Shown here piece by piece: positions 15,093 to 23,952 of a DNA stretch of 64,000 nt. The notes under the pieces were generated by a model. The model was not told the origin of the DNA, made no database searches, and saw only the letters and a program-made list of their open reading frames with translations. Source of the stretch: VAZQ01 sp036557665 (lineage in GTDB: Bacteria; Pseudomonadota; Alphaproteobacteria; Rhizobiales; Xanthobacteraceae); the NCBI GenBank assembly GCA_036557665.1, contig DATBHG010000017.1, forward strand, positions 1 through 64,000, given 5' to 3'. Numbering within the stretch: the first letter of the stretch is position 1; each line of letters begins with the position of its first letter. The position numbers were made by a program, and so were the translations under genes.

Positions 15093-16652
15093 TCACACGG
15101 TGAACTGGGTCATCATGCCGGAATCCTCGTGCTCCAGAATGTGACAGTGCGCCATATATGGGGCGTCTCGGCTCGCCGAATGCGGGAACCGGAGCAGGAT
15201 CTCGGTTGCACCGCCGGCCGAGATCGGGGCGACGTCCTTCCAGCCGGCGCGCTCGGCTTCCGGGGGCTTGCCATCGCGCGAGACGATGCGGAACTGACAG
15301 CCGTGGATGTGCACGGGGTGTAACATCAGGTCGTTTCCTTCCGAGATCCGCCAGCGGAGATCCTGGTTGCGGGCAGCGGCAAAATCCATTCTCTCGATCG
15401 AGAACGGCTTGCCATTCACGCCGTTCGCGGAGAGCTGATCCGGTTGCGCCAGCGCCGGATCGGTCAGAATAAGGTTGACCACGCGCGCGACGACCGCCGG
15501 ATCGGTCTTCCCGCTTTTGACCATCGCCATCAGACCCGCCATTTTGAGCGGCATCATCCCTTGCTGGTCGCGGAACATGTTCATCACCAGCTCCCGGCTC
15601 GTCGGCGGAAGCTGCCGGGGCAAGGCCGGCAATACGGCGAGCGATGAGGGGAGCTGCCCCGTCCCATCCGCACCCTCCGGCCTGATCGTGACCAGGGGCA
15701 GCGGGCCGTCAAACGGCGGCAGCCGCATGATGTCCTGCGCGACCGGCAGCGTCACAATGTCAAAGGGACGGCCTGCGCGGCCGTCGACGAGCACCTCGAA
15801 ACGCTCGCCGACGTGGATAAGCAGCTGTTTGAGCTCGACGGGGCTCGCGAGCAGGCCGCCGTCCGAGCCGATGACGTACAGCGAGCGGCCGTCCGATGCC
15901 GCGAGTGTGTAGCTGCGCGCGTTCGAGCCGTTGAGTATCCGCAGCCTGATCCAGCCGCGCGCCGTGCGGGCCTGCGGATAACGCGCGCCGTTCACGAGCA
16001 CGGTGTCGCCGACGTAGCCGTTCGTCACGGCTATGTAGTTCATGCGGTCAAAGAACTGCCCGTCCGGCGTGAAACGGCGGTCCTGAATGATCAGCGCAAT
16101 GTCGTCGACGCCCCACCGGGACGGCAGCGGCAAACGTCCCGATTCCTCGTCGTCGATGATCAACATGCCGGCCAGGCCCCTGATGACCTCTTGGGCGGTC
16201 GCCGGATAGGAATGAGGATGAAACCAGAGCGTCGCGGCCGGTTGATCGACCGCCAACTCGGTGTGCCACTGCTTTCCCGGCGGGATGACCTGATGCGGTC
16301 CGCCGTCGGCTGCCCCTGGGATGATCAACCCATGCCAATGCATGGTAATGGTTTCGGGGACGCCGTTGCTGACTTGCACGACCACCTTCTCGCCCCGCCG
16401 CACACGCACGGCCGGTCCGAGATAGGGTCCGTTGATGCCGTAAGTTGCCGTATCGTAATTGCCCTGAAGCCGCAGTGAGCCGGGTCGTGCATCGAGTGCA
16501 ATTTTGCCTTCGGCATTCGCTCTGAGCTCAGCAGGGATCGGCAGGGACGGCCGTGCGCTCTCCTCTGCACGGGCCTTGCTCGCGCAGAATTCTCTCATCA
16601 TTGAAGCGGCGGCGCCCCCGGCAAGAACCGTTCGTCGTGAGACCTGTATCAT
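15093..16652 (-). CDS. Multicopper oxidase, TAT-exported (CueO/SufI-like)
   Basis: 519 residues from ATG 16652 (GGAG six bases upstream; an upstream ATG at 16664 is possible). The signal SRRTVLAGGAAAS is a twin-arginine type, so it is exported folded. All copper motifs are present: HWHG and FHPHS in domain 1, HPVHIHGCQF and HCHILEHEDSGMM in domain 3. The run MFRDQQGMMPLKMAGLMAMV is methionine-rich, as in CueO-like cuprous oxidases. Likely periplasmic copper oxidation or detoxification; SufI-type function is less likely because the copper ligands are intact. Confidence 0.92.
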   Translation of the reverse strand: MIQVSRRTVLAGGAAASMMREFCASKARAEESARPSLPIPAELRANAEGKIALDARPGSLRLQGNYDTATYGINGPYLGPAVRVRRGEKVVVQVSNGVPETITMHWHGLIIPGAADGGPHQVIPPGKQWHTELAVDQPAATLWFHPHSYPATAQEVIRGLAGMLIIDDEESGRLPLPSRWGVDDIALIIQDRRFTPDGQFFDRMNYIAVTNGYVGDTVLVNGARYPQARTARGWIRLRILNGSNARSYTLAASDGRSLYVIGSDGGLLASPVELKQLLIHVGERFEVLVDGRAGRPFDIVTLPVAQDIMRLPPFDGPLPLVTIRPEGADGTGQLPSSLAVLPALPRQLPPTSRELVMNMFRDQQGMMPLKMAGLMAMVKSGKTDPAVVARVVNLILTDPALAQPDQLSANGVNGKPFSIERMDFAAARNQDLRWRISEGNDLMLHPVHIHGCQFRIVSRDGKPPEAERAGWKDVAPISAGGATEILLRFPHSASRDAPYMAHCHILEHEDSGMMTQFTV

Positions 16653-16851
16653 CTTTTTCTCCATGCAGCTGGGGAAAGCTCCAAACTCCTCTTCTGCTTG
16701 GCGCTTCACGGGCAGATGCGTTCGGGCTCCTTAAGGTGCGACAGACCTTATCACCGTGTGACCGCGACAGCAGGCCGTGAACGCAACCACAATATTTTGC
16801 CTGAATCACAGCCGAAACTTCTTTTCGCAGCCACCCTGAGGAGCCCGAAGC

Positions 16852-18231
16852 ATGGGTGCACGTGTCGGATCCCGGCCGGCTTGGACACTTGCTTTTCTGA
16901 TTTTCCTGATGGGCTCGACGGTTGCCCTGGCTCAAGTGCAGCGGTCGGGAGAGCCTAGCGAAGCCCCCCAACCTAACTTGACGGGTGATTGGGGCGGACT
17001 GCGGTCCTATCTTGAGAGTGAGGGCGTCACCTTCACGTTCAATTATACCAACGATTTTCTGGCCAATGTCCGTGGCGGAATTGGACCTGGTGCCGTAGAT
17101 TTGGGAGTCTTTCAGCCGCAGCTCGACATTGACCTTGGAAAGCTACTGGGCTGGCAAGGGGGCAAGTTTCATACCCACGGCCTCATCACCCATGGGCCGG
17201 CCTTTAGTCCGGCGTATCTCGGCAATATTCTGGCTGTGTCGAACCTTGAAGCTGGACCGGTGGCGCGGCTCTACTCATTTTGGTACGAGCAGAGCGCCTT
17301 CAATGACCGCTTGTCGGTTCGCGCCGGCCTCATGTCGGCGGATAGCCAGTTTCTCCAGAGCAAGACCGCGGCGAATTTCATAAACAACGGCATCAGTTGG
17401 CCTACATTTCTTGCTGCCAATCTGCCGGCAGGAGGCCCGGCGTATCCGCTTCCTGATCCAGGCATTCGCGTACGGATCAAGCCCCTCGATGAAGTGATGC
17501 TTCAAGCCGCTGTGTTCAGCGGCGATCCCAGCGGCGGAAACGGCTCCAATCAAAGCGGGCCGCTTCCGGCCGGAACCGTCATCAGCTTTCGCGGTGGCGC
17601 GTTTTTCATCACCGAGGCGAGCTATTTGCTGAACCAGGGCAGCGACGCCAGGGGTCTTCAGGGCACTTACAGGATAGGCTACTGGTACCACACCGGCCCA
17701 CGCTTCGGCGATCAACGCTTTGACAATACGGGCCTCTCGCTCGCCAACCCGCTGTCGACCGCCATCCCTCTCGATCACACCGGCGACTCCGGGATTTACG
17801 GTGTTGTCGATCAGATGCTCTACCGCGTCCGCGGGACGACCGACCAGGGCCTGTCCGCGTTCGTCCGTGCCGGTGGCGCGCCGAACGATCGTAATCTGAT
17901 CAATTTCTATGCCGATGGAGGCTTGCTTTACAAAGGTCTCATACCGCGTCGGCCCGACGACAAAGTCGGGATTGCCGCAGCTTACGCCCGGATCGGGGAT
18001 AATGCCCGGGGGCTCGATGCCGATACCGCATTGTTCAACAGTTTTTTCTATCCGGTGCGGAGCGGAGAAACCATGATCGAGCTGATTTACCAGACCCGCT
18101 TGGCAGCGTGGTGGATGGTCCAGCCTGAGCTGCAATACATCATCCGCCCAGGCGGCGGTGTCCTGAACAACGACGGAAGCTTTCGGCCAAACGCCTGGGT
18201 GATCGCAATTCGCTCGGCGCTCAGCTTCTGA
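16852..18231 (+). CDS. Carbohydrate porin, OprB family
   Basis: 459 residues. A Sec signal (hydrophobic core LAFLIFLMGSTVALA) is followed by the OprB opening LTGDWGGLRSYLESEGVTF and a long beta-rich body ending in an aromatic C-terminus (RSALSF), as outer-membrane barrels do. GAGGAG lies upstream of the ATG. It would let sugars or similar small solutes through the outer membrane. It is divergent from the multicopper oxidase gene, with about 200 bases between them holding both promoters. Confidence 0.9.
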   Translation: MGARVGSRPAWTLAFLIFLMGSTVALAQVQRSGEPSEAPQPNLTGDWGGLRSYLESEGVTFTFNYTNDFLANVRGGIGPGAVDLGVFQPQLDIDLGKLLGWQGGKFHTHGLITHGPAFSPAYLGNILAVSNLEAGPVARLYSFWYEQSAFNDRLSVRAGLMSADSQFLQSKTAANFINNGISWPTFLAANLPAGGPAYPLPDPGIRVRIKPLDEVMLQAAVFSGDPSGGNGSNQSGPLPAGTVISFRGGAFFITEASYLLNQGSDARGLQGTYRIGYWYHTGPRFGDQRFDNTGLSLANPLSTAIPLDHTGDSGIYGVVDQMLYRVRGTTDQGLSAFVRAGGAPNDRNLINFYADGGLLYKGLIPRRPDDKVGIAAAYARIGDNARGLDADTALFNSFFYPVRSGETMIELIYQTRLAAWWMVQPELQYIIRPGGGVLNNDGSFRPNAWVIAIRSALSF

Positions 18232-18303
18232 CCGGCCAATGCCGGATTCGTCGGGCTTGTCACGTCCACTGCATCGTTGCCGGCATGTGTGACCCGTAGA
18301 CTC

Positions 18304-18335
18304 CATTCCTTGATGGGCGCATTCCTTGATGGGCG
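18304..18335. repeat. 16-bp exact tandem duplication
   Basis: CATTCCTTGATGGGCG occurs twice in a row in the gap after the porin gene. No function seen; it looks like replication slippage. Confidence 0.7.
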
Positions 18336-18419
18336 ACTGCGCCGGAGCGCTTGGCTGGACCGGTGTTGCCTGCGTCCCTGCGCAGGAACGGACTCATGCG
18401 AGTGCAATCAACCTCATCC

Positions 18420-19400
18420 TTATTCGATGACCTCGTCGGCAATCGACACCAGATTGTCGGAGATTTTGATCCCGAGCGCCTTCGCTGTCTTGCGGTTGAT
18501 GATGAGCTCGAATCTGGTGGACTGTATCACCGGCAGATCGGCGGGATTCGCCCCTTTGAGAATGCGACCGACAATAATCGCTTGCTGGCGATACGCATCG
18601 GCAAGGCTCGTTCCGTAGCTCATCAATCCGCCCGCATCGACATACTCGCGCAGGTTTGCAACCGCTGCGATTCCATTGCGGACCGCAAGCGCGGCTAGTT
18701 GCTCCCGCCAAATGAAAAACAAAGGATCGCCGCGCACCAACACCGCGTGAGCTCGCTGTTGGGCGAGCGACGCAAAAACCGGCTCGAAGGCGCCCTCGGC
18801 ACTGGCCCTGACAGTGAGCAGTTTCTGTCCCAAGGACTCGACTGCTGCCTCCAATTCCCTCGCATCGGACTCGGCGCCAGGACTGTCCGGGTTGATGAGA
18901 AAACCCATCACGGTCGCGTCGGGCACCAATTCGTGCATCAATTGGGCAAGTTTCGCCGGCACCAGGTCGATCAGGAAGCTGACGCCCGTGAGGTTACCTC
19001 CCGGATGGTTGAAACTGGCGACCAGGTTGAGCTTGACGGGATCGGCGCCGAAGCTGAAGACGATCGGAACTGTAGTCGTGGCAGCTTTCGCCGCGATCGC
19101 TGAAACCGACCCGCCGGTCGCGGCAATGACATTCACCTTTCGAGCCACGAGCTCGGCCGCAAGCCGCGGCAATCGATCGTACTTCCCTTCGGCCCAGCGG
19201 TACTCGATCGCAACATTCCGCCCTTCGACAAAGCCGGCTTCATTTAGTCCCTGCCTGAACGCGGTGACCAGATGTGCATAAGATTCCGGCGTCGCGCCGT
19301 GCAGGAAGCCGATCACTGGCCCTGTCGATGACTGCGCTCGCGCCCCGAGCGGCCAGGCCGCCGCACCCCCGAGCAGAGTGATGAGCTCGCGCCGTTTCAC
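18420..19400 (-). CDS. ABC transporter substrate-binding protein, ABC_sub_bind (TrpX-like) family
   Basis: 326 residues from a GTG at 19400, chosen because GGAGGT lies just upstream and the typical export signal KRRELITLLGGAAAWPLGARAQ starts here. The mature part shows GPVIGFLHGATPESY, GLNEAGFVEGRNVAIEYRWAEG and PDLVASFN-like blocks of PF04392 proteins. In this order such genes are often present in many copies without their own permease, and none is seen here either. Ligand unknown. Confidence 0.9.
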   Translation of the reverse strand: MKRRELITLLGGAAAWPLGARAQSSTGPVIGFLHGATPESYAHLVTAFRQGLNEAGFVEGRNVAIEYRWAEGKYDRLPRLAAELVARKVNVIAATGGSVSAIAAKAATTTVPIVFSFGADPVKLNLVASFNHPGGNLTGVSFLIDLVPAKLAQLMHELVPDATVMGFLINPDSPGAESDARELEAAVESLGQKLLTVRASAEGAFEPVFASLAQQRAHAVLVRGDPLFFIWREQLAALAVRNGIAAVANLREYVDAGGLMSYGTSLADAYRQQAIIVGRILKGANPADLPVIQSTRFELIINRKTAKALGIKISDNLVSIADEVIE

Positions 19401-19545
19401 TTTGCAGTACCTCCAGTCTTGCGGTCCGAAGGATAGCAAATCTCGATACGTCAGAAGACTGCTGCGCTGGAAGATTTCGACTCGGCCACTGTCTCTTGTG
19501 GCTCAATCCCGCAGCGGCGGCCGAGCTCGTGCTCGGATCAGCCGC

Positions 19546-20007
19546 CTAGAGCTCCCGGCCGATCATGTGATCCAAGGAGCAGCGGCCGCCGCCGCGCATC
19601 ACGAAGTAAAGCGCGCAGGCGCCGATCAGGAGCGGATACTCGAAGCCGCCGCCGCTCCAAAAGAACCCCTTGGCTGAGGTGAATCTGACCGCCATGATCA
19701 TGAAGATCAGCACGGCCGCCGCCGCAAAGCGGGTGAAAAGGCCGAGCACCAGCAAGATCCCGCCGATGAGCTCGGTGCAGCCGACGAGCGTCCCCCAGAA
19801 TATGCCCGGGCTAAAGCCGATCCGGTCGAACAGCGCGGCATTGCCGCTCAAACCCATTCCTCCAAACATGCCGAACAGTTTCTGGCAGCCATGCGGGATC
19901 AGCACGCCGCCGAGCACGACCCGCAGGATCGGCTCCGCATAGCGCTCGACCGAGCTGTATACATTTGCAAGCGCCGGAACATAGAGCCGTGAGCTCGTGT
20001 CGCTCAT
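19546..20007 (-). CDS. DoxX family membrane protein
   Basis: 153 residues, four membrane segments. ILRVVLGGVLIPHGCQKLFGMFGG and VGCTELIGGILLVLGLFTRFAA are the DoxX/SURF4 signature blocks. GGGAGG lies about ten bases before the ATG. Members are linked to thiosulfate:quinone oxidation or redox homeostasis, but most are uncharacterised. Its neighbour OsmC is a peroxide-related thiol protein, a weak functional hint. Confidence 0.9.
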   Translation of the reverse strand: MSDTSSRLYVPALANVYSSVERYAEPILRVVLGGVLIPHGCQKLFGMFGGMGLSGNAALFDRIGFSPGIFWGTLVGCTELIGGILLVLGLFTRFAAAAVLIFMIMAVRFTSAKGFFWSGGGFEYPLLIGACALYFVMRGGGRCSLDHMIGREL

Positions 20008-20191
20008 GGTGGGCTGCCCTCCCGATGTGAGCTCCTCTCGTCGCCCGTAATTTGGGACCGAGCCGGTCTCAGGTCAACGTGAAGCATGGCCTCCATTTCG
20101 GGCGGACACCGCTATAGCAGGCGGACCTTCGAAACCGCAGCGCCGGGCCGTTGACTGCCGGCTGCGGTGCGAGTGTGTAAGCGCTTCGGGT

Positions 20192-20455
20192 GATCCGGAG
20201 GCGCAGGATCGAGGCATCGGCCGCAAGCTCATGCGGGCGGCGATCGATCACTTCGCGGCGCGCAACGTCCCGGGAATCAGATTGGTCCAGGCGGCCTACC
20301 ACAACCGCTCTCTCTGCCTGTACACGACGCTCGGTTTTCAGACCCGGGAGCCGCTGTCGCTGATGCAGGGGCCGGCGCTCAACGTTGAATTTGCCGGTTA
20401 CGACGTGCGGCCGGCTCGCGAGGCCGACATTGCAACCTGCAATCTTTTGTGCCGC
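20192..20455 (+). pseudogene. Fragment of a GNAT acetyltransferase gene
   Basis: An open frame reads DPEAQDRGIGRKLMRAAIDH, which is the acetyl-CoA binding motif A, then SLCLYTTLGFQTREP (motif B) and the start of a second domain (DVRPAREADIATCNLLCR). The N-terminal half of the first domain and the rest of the second are absent, with DoxX upstream and osmC downstream. It is a decayed two-domain GNAT gene; no credible start codon precedes it. Confidence 0.65.
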
Positions 20456-20481
20456 CCCGACGACGGTGATGACGGGTGCGG

Positions 20482-20937
20482 TCAGCTCGTTTCTTTCACG
20501 ACCGTGACGGTGGTCTTGACCGAATTCGCTATGAAGCAATTTTCATGCGCGGCATGGTGCATCTTGCCGAGCTCTTCGGCGCTGGGCCGCCGATCCCCGC
20601 TCCAGACGATTTTCGGGTGCAGCTCGACACGGGTGATGGCCAGCCTCCCCTCGGGATTTTTCTCCATGTGGCCGACAGCCTCGTCCGCGTATGAATCGAG
20701 CACGAATTTCTGCCGGCACGCGATAGCCAGAAACGTCAGCATGTGACAGCTCGAGAGCGAAGCGACGAACGCCTCCTCCGGATCGACATTGGCCGGATTA
20801 CCGAGATAGGCCGGGGCGGCCGTGGCGGTCATGGTATGCCCGCCGTCGAAGCTCCAGGTATGGTCGCGGGGATATTTTTGATAGGAAAACTCAGCGCCGC
20901 CGCGCTGCCATTGCAAGCTCACTTTGTGCTCGGACAT
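20482..20937 (-). CDS. OsmC/Ohr family peroxiredoxin-like protein
   Basis: 151 residues. The two redox cysteines expected in the family are present in SLSSCHMLTFLAIA (about residue 64) and HENCFIANSVKTTV (about residue 133), with the N-terminal DGGHTMTATAAPAYLGNP block. Such proteins reduce organic hydroperoxides. The gene overlaps the debris of the GNAT fragment on the other strand only in noncoding sequence. Confidence 0.9.
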   Translation of the reverse strand: MSEHKVSLQWQRGGAEFSYQKYPRDHTWSFDGGHTMTATAAPAYLGNPANVDPEEAFVASLSSCHMLTFLAIACRQKFVLDSYADEAVGHMEKNPEGRLAITRVELHPKIVWSGDRRPSAEELGKMHHAAHENCFIANSVKTTVTVVKETS

Positions 20938-21196
20938 GCCGCCTTATAGAGCGCGCCCGATCGCGCCACAACGGCTGCCCGCGCCACGCTGGTCAGCTGG
21001 AAAGTGGACAAAATCGCGTCCGAGAGCCTGGCAAGCAGCGCTCGAGCCTCGAGGCGATCCCCAACCGGACCCCGCGACAGGCCTTGTCTCCGCGGGAGAG
21101 CTCGGGTCCGCGTGGTCAAGCGCGCATGAAATCGAGTGCGAGACTTAAGCGAGCGCGTTCGCCCGCTCGATGGCAGAGATGAGCGGAGAGCCCGCC

Positions 21197-21289
21197 TCAG
21201 CTGATCAATGTCGCCGCAGCCATGGCCAGGCCGACGATGAAAGCGCCCATGCAGGAAAACAGCACCGCGTCTATGACTATTCTGATCAT
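21197..21289 (-). CDS. Possible 30-residue single-span membrane peptide
   Basis: ATG at 21289 with GGAGGAG eight bases upstream opens a 30-codon frame ending in TGA at 21197. The peptide starts MIRIVIDAVLFSCMG and is then almost wholly hydrophobic, fitting one membrane span. The strong ribosome site is the main support. Two copies of a small hairpin-forming unit (GCTCC, C or T, then TTCGGGAGACGG) lie upstream at 21308-21349. No family recognised. Confidence 0.45.
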   Translation of the reverse strand: MIRIVIDAVLFSCMGAFIVGLAMAAATLIS

Positions 21290-21758
21290 TGCGCCTGCTC
21301 CTCCATTGCTCCCTTCGGGAGACGGTCACTGCTCCTCTTCGGGAGACGGCGCTCAGCCAAGCCCCAAAGTTTAGCCGAATGGTGACAAGAGCTTCAGCAT
21401 GGCTCGGACCGCTCGGATTTTGCTGGAGCGTGGCCCTGCGGCAACAGGTTTTCGCCATGCTGACAGCAGAAATGGCCTTCCGATGTGTCCGGCAGCGAGA
21501 ATCAGTTACGGGCGTGGATCGTGTTTGTCAGGGTCCTGTCCGTCCCGCTCTGGTTTGTCGCCCGCGCTGGCTTGTTGCCGCCACCCTCGGTCGGCTCCTC
21601 CCTCGATTCGCCTGAGCTGGAGGGCGATAGCCGCGGACGCAGCCCTTCGGAGCGGGAATGCCAGAGGTCTCCCGCAGGATTCGTGCAGGACTGTTCGCGG
21701 TGCTGAGGGATTCGTATATATAGTGCGGGGCCAGGGCCTGGGTTTGGATGGACGTAAA
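21290..21758. other. Intergenic region without a supported gene
   Basis: Apart from the pair of TTCGGGAG hairpin units at 21308-21349, nothing is recognisable. The frame of the next gene stays open back to 21399, but its translation is arginine/serine-rich and looks noncoding. It should contain the promoter of the 21759 gene. Confidence 0.5.
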
Positions 21759-22085
21759 ATGCGACGAGCAGTCATGGGCTCCTGGACGGCGGCTGCGGTT
21801 CTCATCGTGTCGGGCGCCACGCTGCTTGCGCCATCGCGCTCGCAGGCCGCAGTGCCGCTCGCTCTCACAACAGCCGCGGAGCAAACCACCCTCACGCAAA
21901 CAGTGAATTATGTTTGTCGCCGCGGCGCGCATGGGCGGGAATGCTATTACGTATCGCCGCCGAATCGGAGCGTTCGCTATAGCCGGCCCTACGCGAGCCC
22001 GTCCTATCGCGCCTGGGGCTATCCCAGCTATGACGATCTCAAATACGATTATCACCACTGGGGAGGCGGTGACGCGCCGGATTAA
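21759..22085 (+). CDS. Small exported protein of unknown function
   Basis: 108 residues. The N-terminus MRRAVMGSWTAAAVL... has a basic start and hydrophobic core with probable cleavage after SQA near residue 30. The mature part holds two cysteines (VCRRGAHGRECYY) and is rich in tyrosine, serine and arginine, ending YHHWGGGDAPD. I do not recognise a family; small Tyr/Arg-rich secreted proteins of this kind are common in this order. Confidence 0.6.
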   Translation: MRRAVMGSWTAAAVLIVSGATLLAPSRSQAAVPLALTTAAEQTTLTQTVNYVCRRGAHGRECYYVSPPNRSVRYSRPYASPSYRAWGYPSYDDLKYDYHHWGGGDAPD

Positions 22086-22376
22086 GATTTGTGAACGGCG
22101 CGAAACAGGTCGGCACCCGAAAGCGTTTCCGATCGCGTTGAAGCTGAGGCCGGGAGCTTCCCAGGTAGCCCGGCGTGGGCCCGGTTTCCTGTATTTCGCT
22201 CGCCTGCGTGAAAGCCGGCGCACCGCCCGCGCTAGGAGTTGCAACTCTGGGTGTTAAGGAAACCTTCCACGTTGTGGAGAAGGGCGCTTGACAGCGGTCC
22301 GAGAATGCGGCGAAAAAGTGTCAGCTGGCTTGCGTGCATGAGCCCTCAAGCGAAGCACTCTCTCAAGGGCAGTAAA

Positions 22377-22661
22377 ATGAAAAAACTGATCGCTACCGTA
22401 GCCGCTCTGATGCTCGGGGCTGCCGTTGTCGGCGTCCCGGGACCGGCGGATGCTCGCGTTCGGGTCGTTGTCAGCCCCGTATGCGACGCGTATGGGTGGT
22501 GCCCGCCCGCGCACTATCGCAGCTGGTGGACGCCGAACCCTTGGAAGCCCTTCCACCCCAAGAGATACGTGGCTTGCACCAAGCAGGTGGTGCCAAAGCG
22601 CGTGCTGTCGCCCGCCTTGGTTTTCCTGGTCGATGCCTGCTACCTCGGCGATCCGTGGTAG
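22377..22661 (+). CDS. Small exported protein of unknown function
   Basis: 94 residues. A classic short signal peptide (MKKLIATVAALMLGAAVVGV, cleavage near ADA) is followed by a mature part rich in Trp, Pro and Tyr with four cysteines (VCDAYGWCPP, ACTKQ, DACYL). AAGGG lies just upstream of the ATG. Similar in style to the exported protein at 21759 but not clearly homologous. Function unknown. Confidence 0.7.
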   Translation: MKKLIATVAALMLGAAVVGVPGPADARVRVVVSPVCDAYGWCPPAHYRSWWTPNPWKPFHPKRYVACTKQVVPKRVLSPALVFLVDACYLGDPW

Positions 22662-22942
22662 GCGCCGGCGCGGCGAAGCCGTCGCAAGCAGTCGTTTGTA
22701 AGCCCGTAGGCATCATCCCGACGATCCCGGGGCCGCATGGTGCCCGGCTCGAAGGAGGCGCCCCGATTCGCCATTCGGGGCGCCGGTGACTCATTCCCGC
22801 ATCAGGACGTTGGGAAGAGCAAGGATCGACCCCGCGCAATGATCCGGCGGTCGATGCCCTGACCGATCGGGCGATCCTCGCCAAGAGCTTGCAATAGCCG
22901 CGCAGCTGAAGCGCGCCGAGCCGCCGCATCCAGCGACCGTAT

Positions 22943-23012
22943 CCCGGATGAGCGCAGCGATGTGCGGGGGCCATGACGAGGCCAGCCCCGGATGTCGCTG
23001 CGCTCATCCGGG
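22943..23012. repeat. REP-like imperfect palindrome
   Basis: CCCGGATGAGCGCAGCGA on the left is mirrored by TCGCTGCGCTCATCCGGG on the right around a short centre. Together they form a large hairpin of the kind scattered between genes in Bradyrhizobium-like genomes. It lies in the 525-base gap (22662-23186) before the DUF29 gene, which otherwise shows nothing recognisable. Confidence 0.75.
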
Positions 23013-23186
23013 CTACGAGGCCACCAAGGACGCGCGATCTGTGAGGCTTGCGTCCTCCTGTGAGATGACGCGGTGTGCTGACCCGCTTTCAAAGGGAGCC
23101 GTCTCATTTGCATCGTCGCGCCATAGGGCGGCTACGAGTTGAATTGCCCGGGATGCCGCCATAGCTTGCTGCTAGAGGTGATAGTG

Positions 23187-23669
23187 ATGGCAGCCAATGC
23201 GAGCAACGGCGAGGTCAAACTCGCGCCGGCCGATCGACCGCCAGCCGCCGAATATTGGAGCGACTTCTATTCCTGGCTGATGGAGCAGGCAGCACATGTG
23301 CGTGCAGGACGTTGGGAGGCCTTGGATCGCGAGAACCTGGCCGAGGAGATCGAATCGTTGGGACGCGAACAGCTCAACAAGCTCGAAAGCGCGCTGCGCG
23401 TCCTGATGATACACATGCTCAAATGGGACCATCAGCCGAGCCTGCGGTCGCGCAGTTGGGTATTGTCCATCGAGGCGCAGCGCGTGGAGCTCGAGGATGT
23501 TCTGTCCGACAATCCCGGCCTCAAAGCTCGGATATCAGCGGCGACCGCACGGGCTTACAGGAGAGCCCGAATCGAAGCTGCCAACGAGACCGGATTGGAA
23601 AAGAGCGAATTCCCCGAAGAATGTCCCTATACCTGGAATGGCTTCGTCGCGCGCGAATTTACCCGCTGA
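23187..23669 (+). CDS. DUF29 domain-containing protein
   Basis: 160 residues from ATG 23187 (GAGGTGAT upstream). DFYSWLMEQAAHVRAGRW, then LDRENLAEEIESLGREQLNKLES and HMLKWDHQPSLRSRSW are the hallmark of DUF29. The family is all-helical and widespread in cyanobacteria and alphaproteobacteria, with no known function. The gene stands alone between a repeat-rich gap and the pentose phosphate operon, 283 bases upstream of tkt. Confidence 0.88.
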   Translation: MAANASNGEVKLAPADRPPAAEYWSDFYSWLMEQAAHVRAGRWEALDRENLAEEIESLGREQLNKLESALRVLMIHMLKWDHQPSLRSRSWVLSIEAQRVELEDVLSDNPGLKARISAATARAYRRARIEAANETGLEKSEFPEECPYTWNGFVAREFTR

Positions 23670-23952
23670 GCGGCCGCGCAGACGCCTGTAACCCGGGCGA
23701 GCGGCGCGCCGACGTGCTCGGAATGGCACCTGGTACGGGCCGCGCCGGGAAATCCAGGGACAGACCCGCATGTCGCCTTCGGGACGCGCCTTGGGCATGA
23801 CGCCGCTGGTTCACACGTAAGCTGCGCGACTGAGCCGGGGGCCGGGGACGGCGCGTGTCGGGAACACGCTATGTTCAAAACGGTTATACAAGGTCGCGGG
23901 CATTTTTTCCCGGTGGCGTAGACGTCCATGGGCTTCGCGGAGCTCGCATCTC

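Noticed and set aside
21305..21350. CRISPR-like or longer repeat array
   Set aside because: Only two imperfect hairpin units are present, without spacers or cas genes anywhere in the window.
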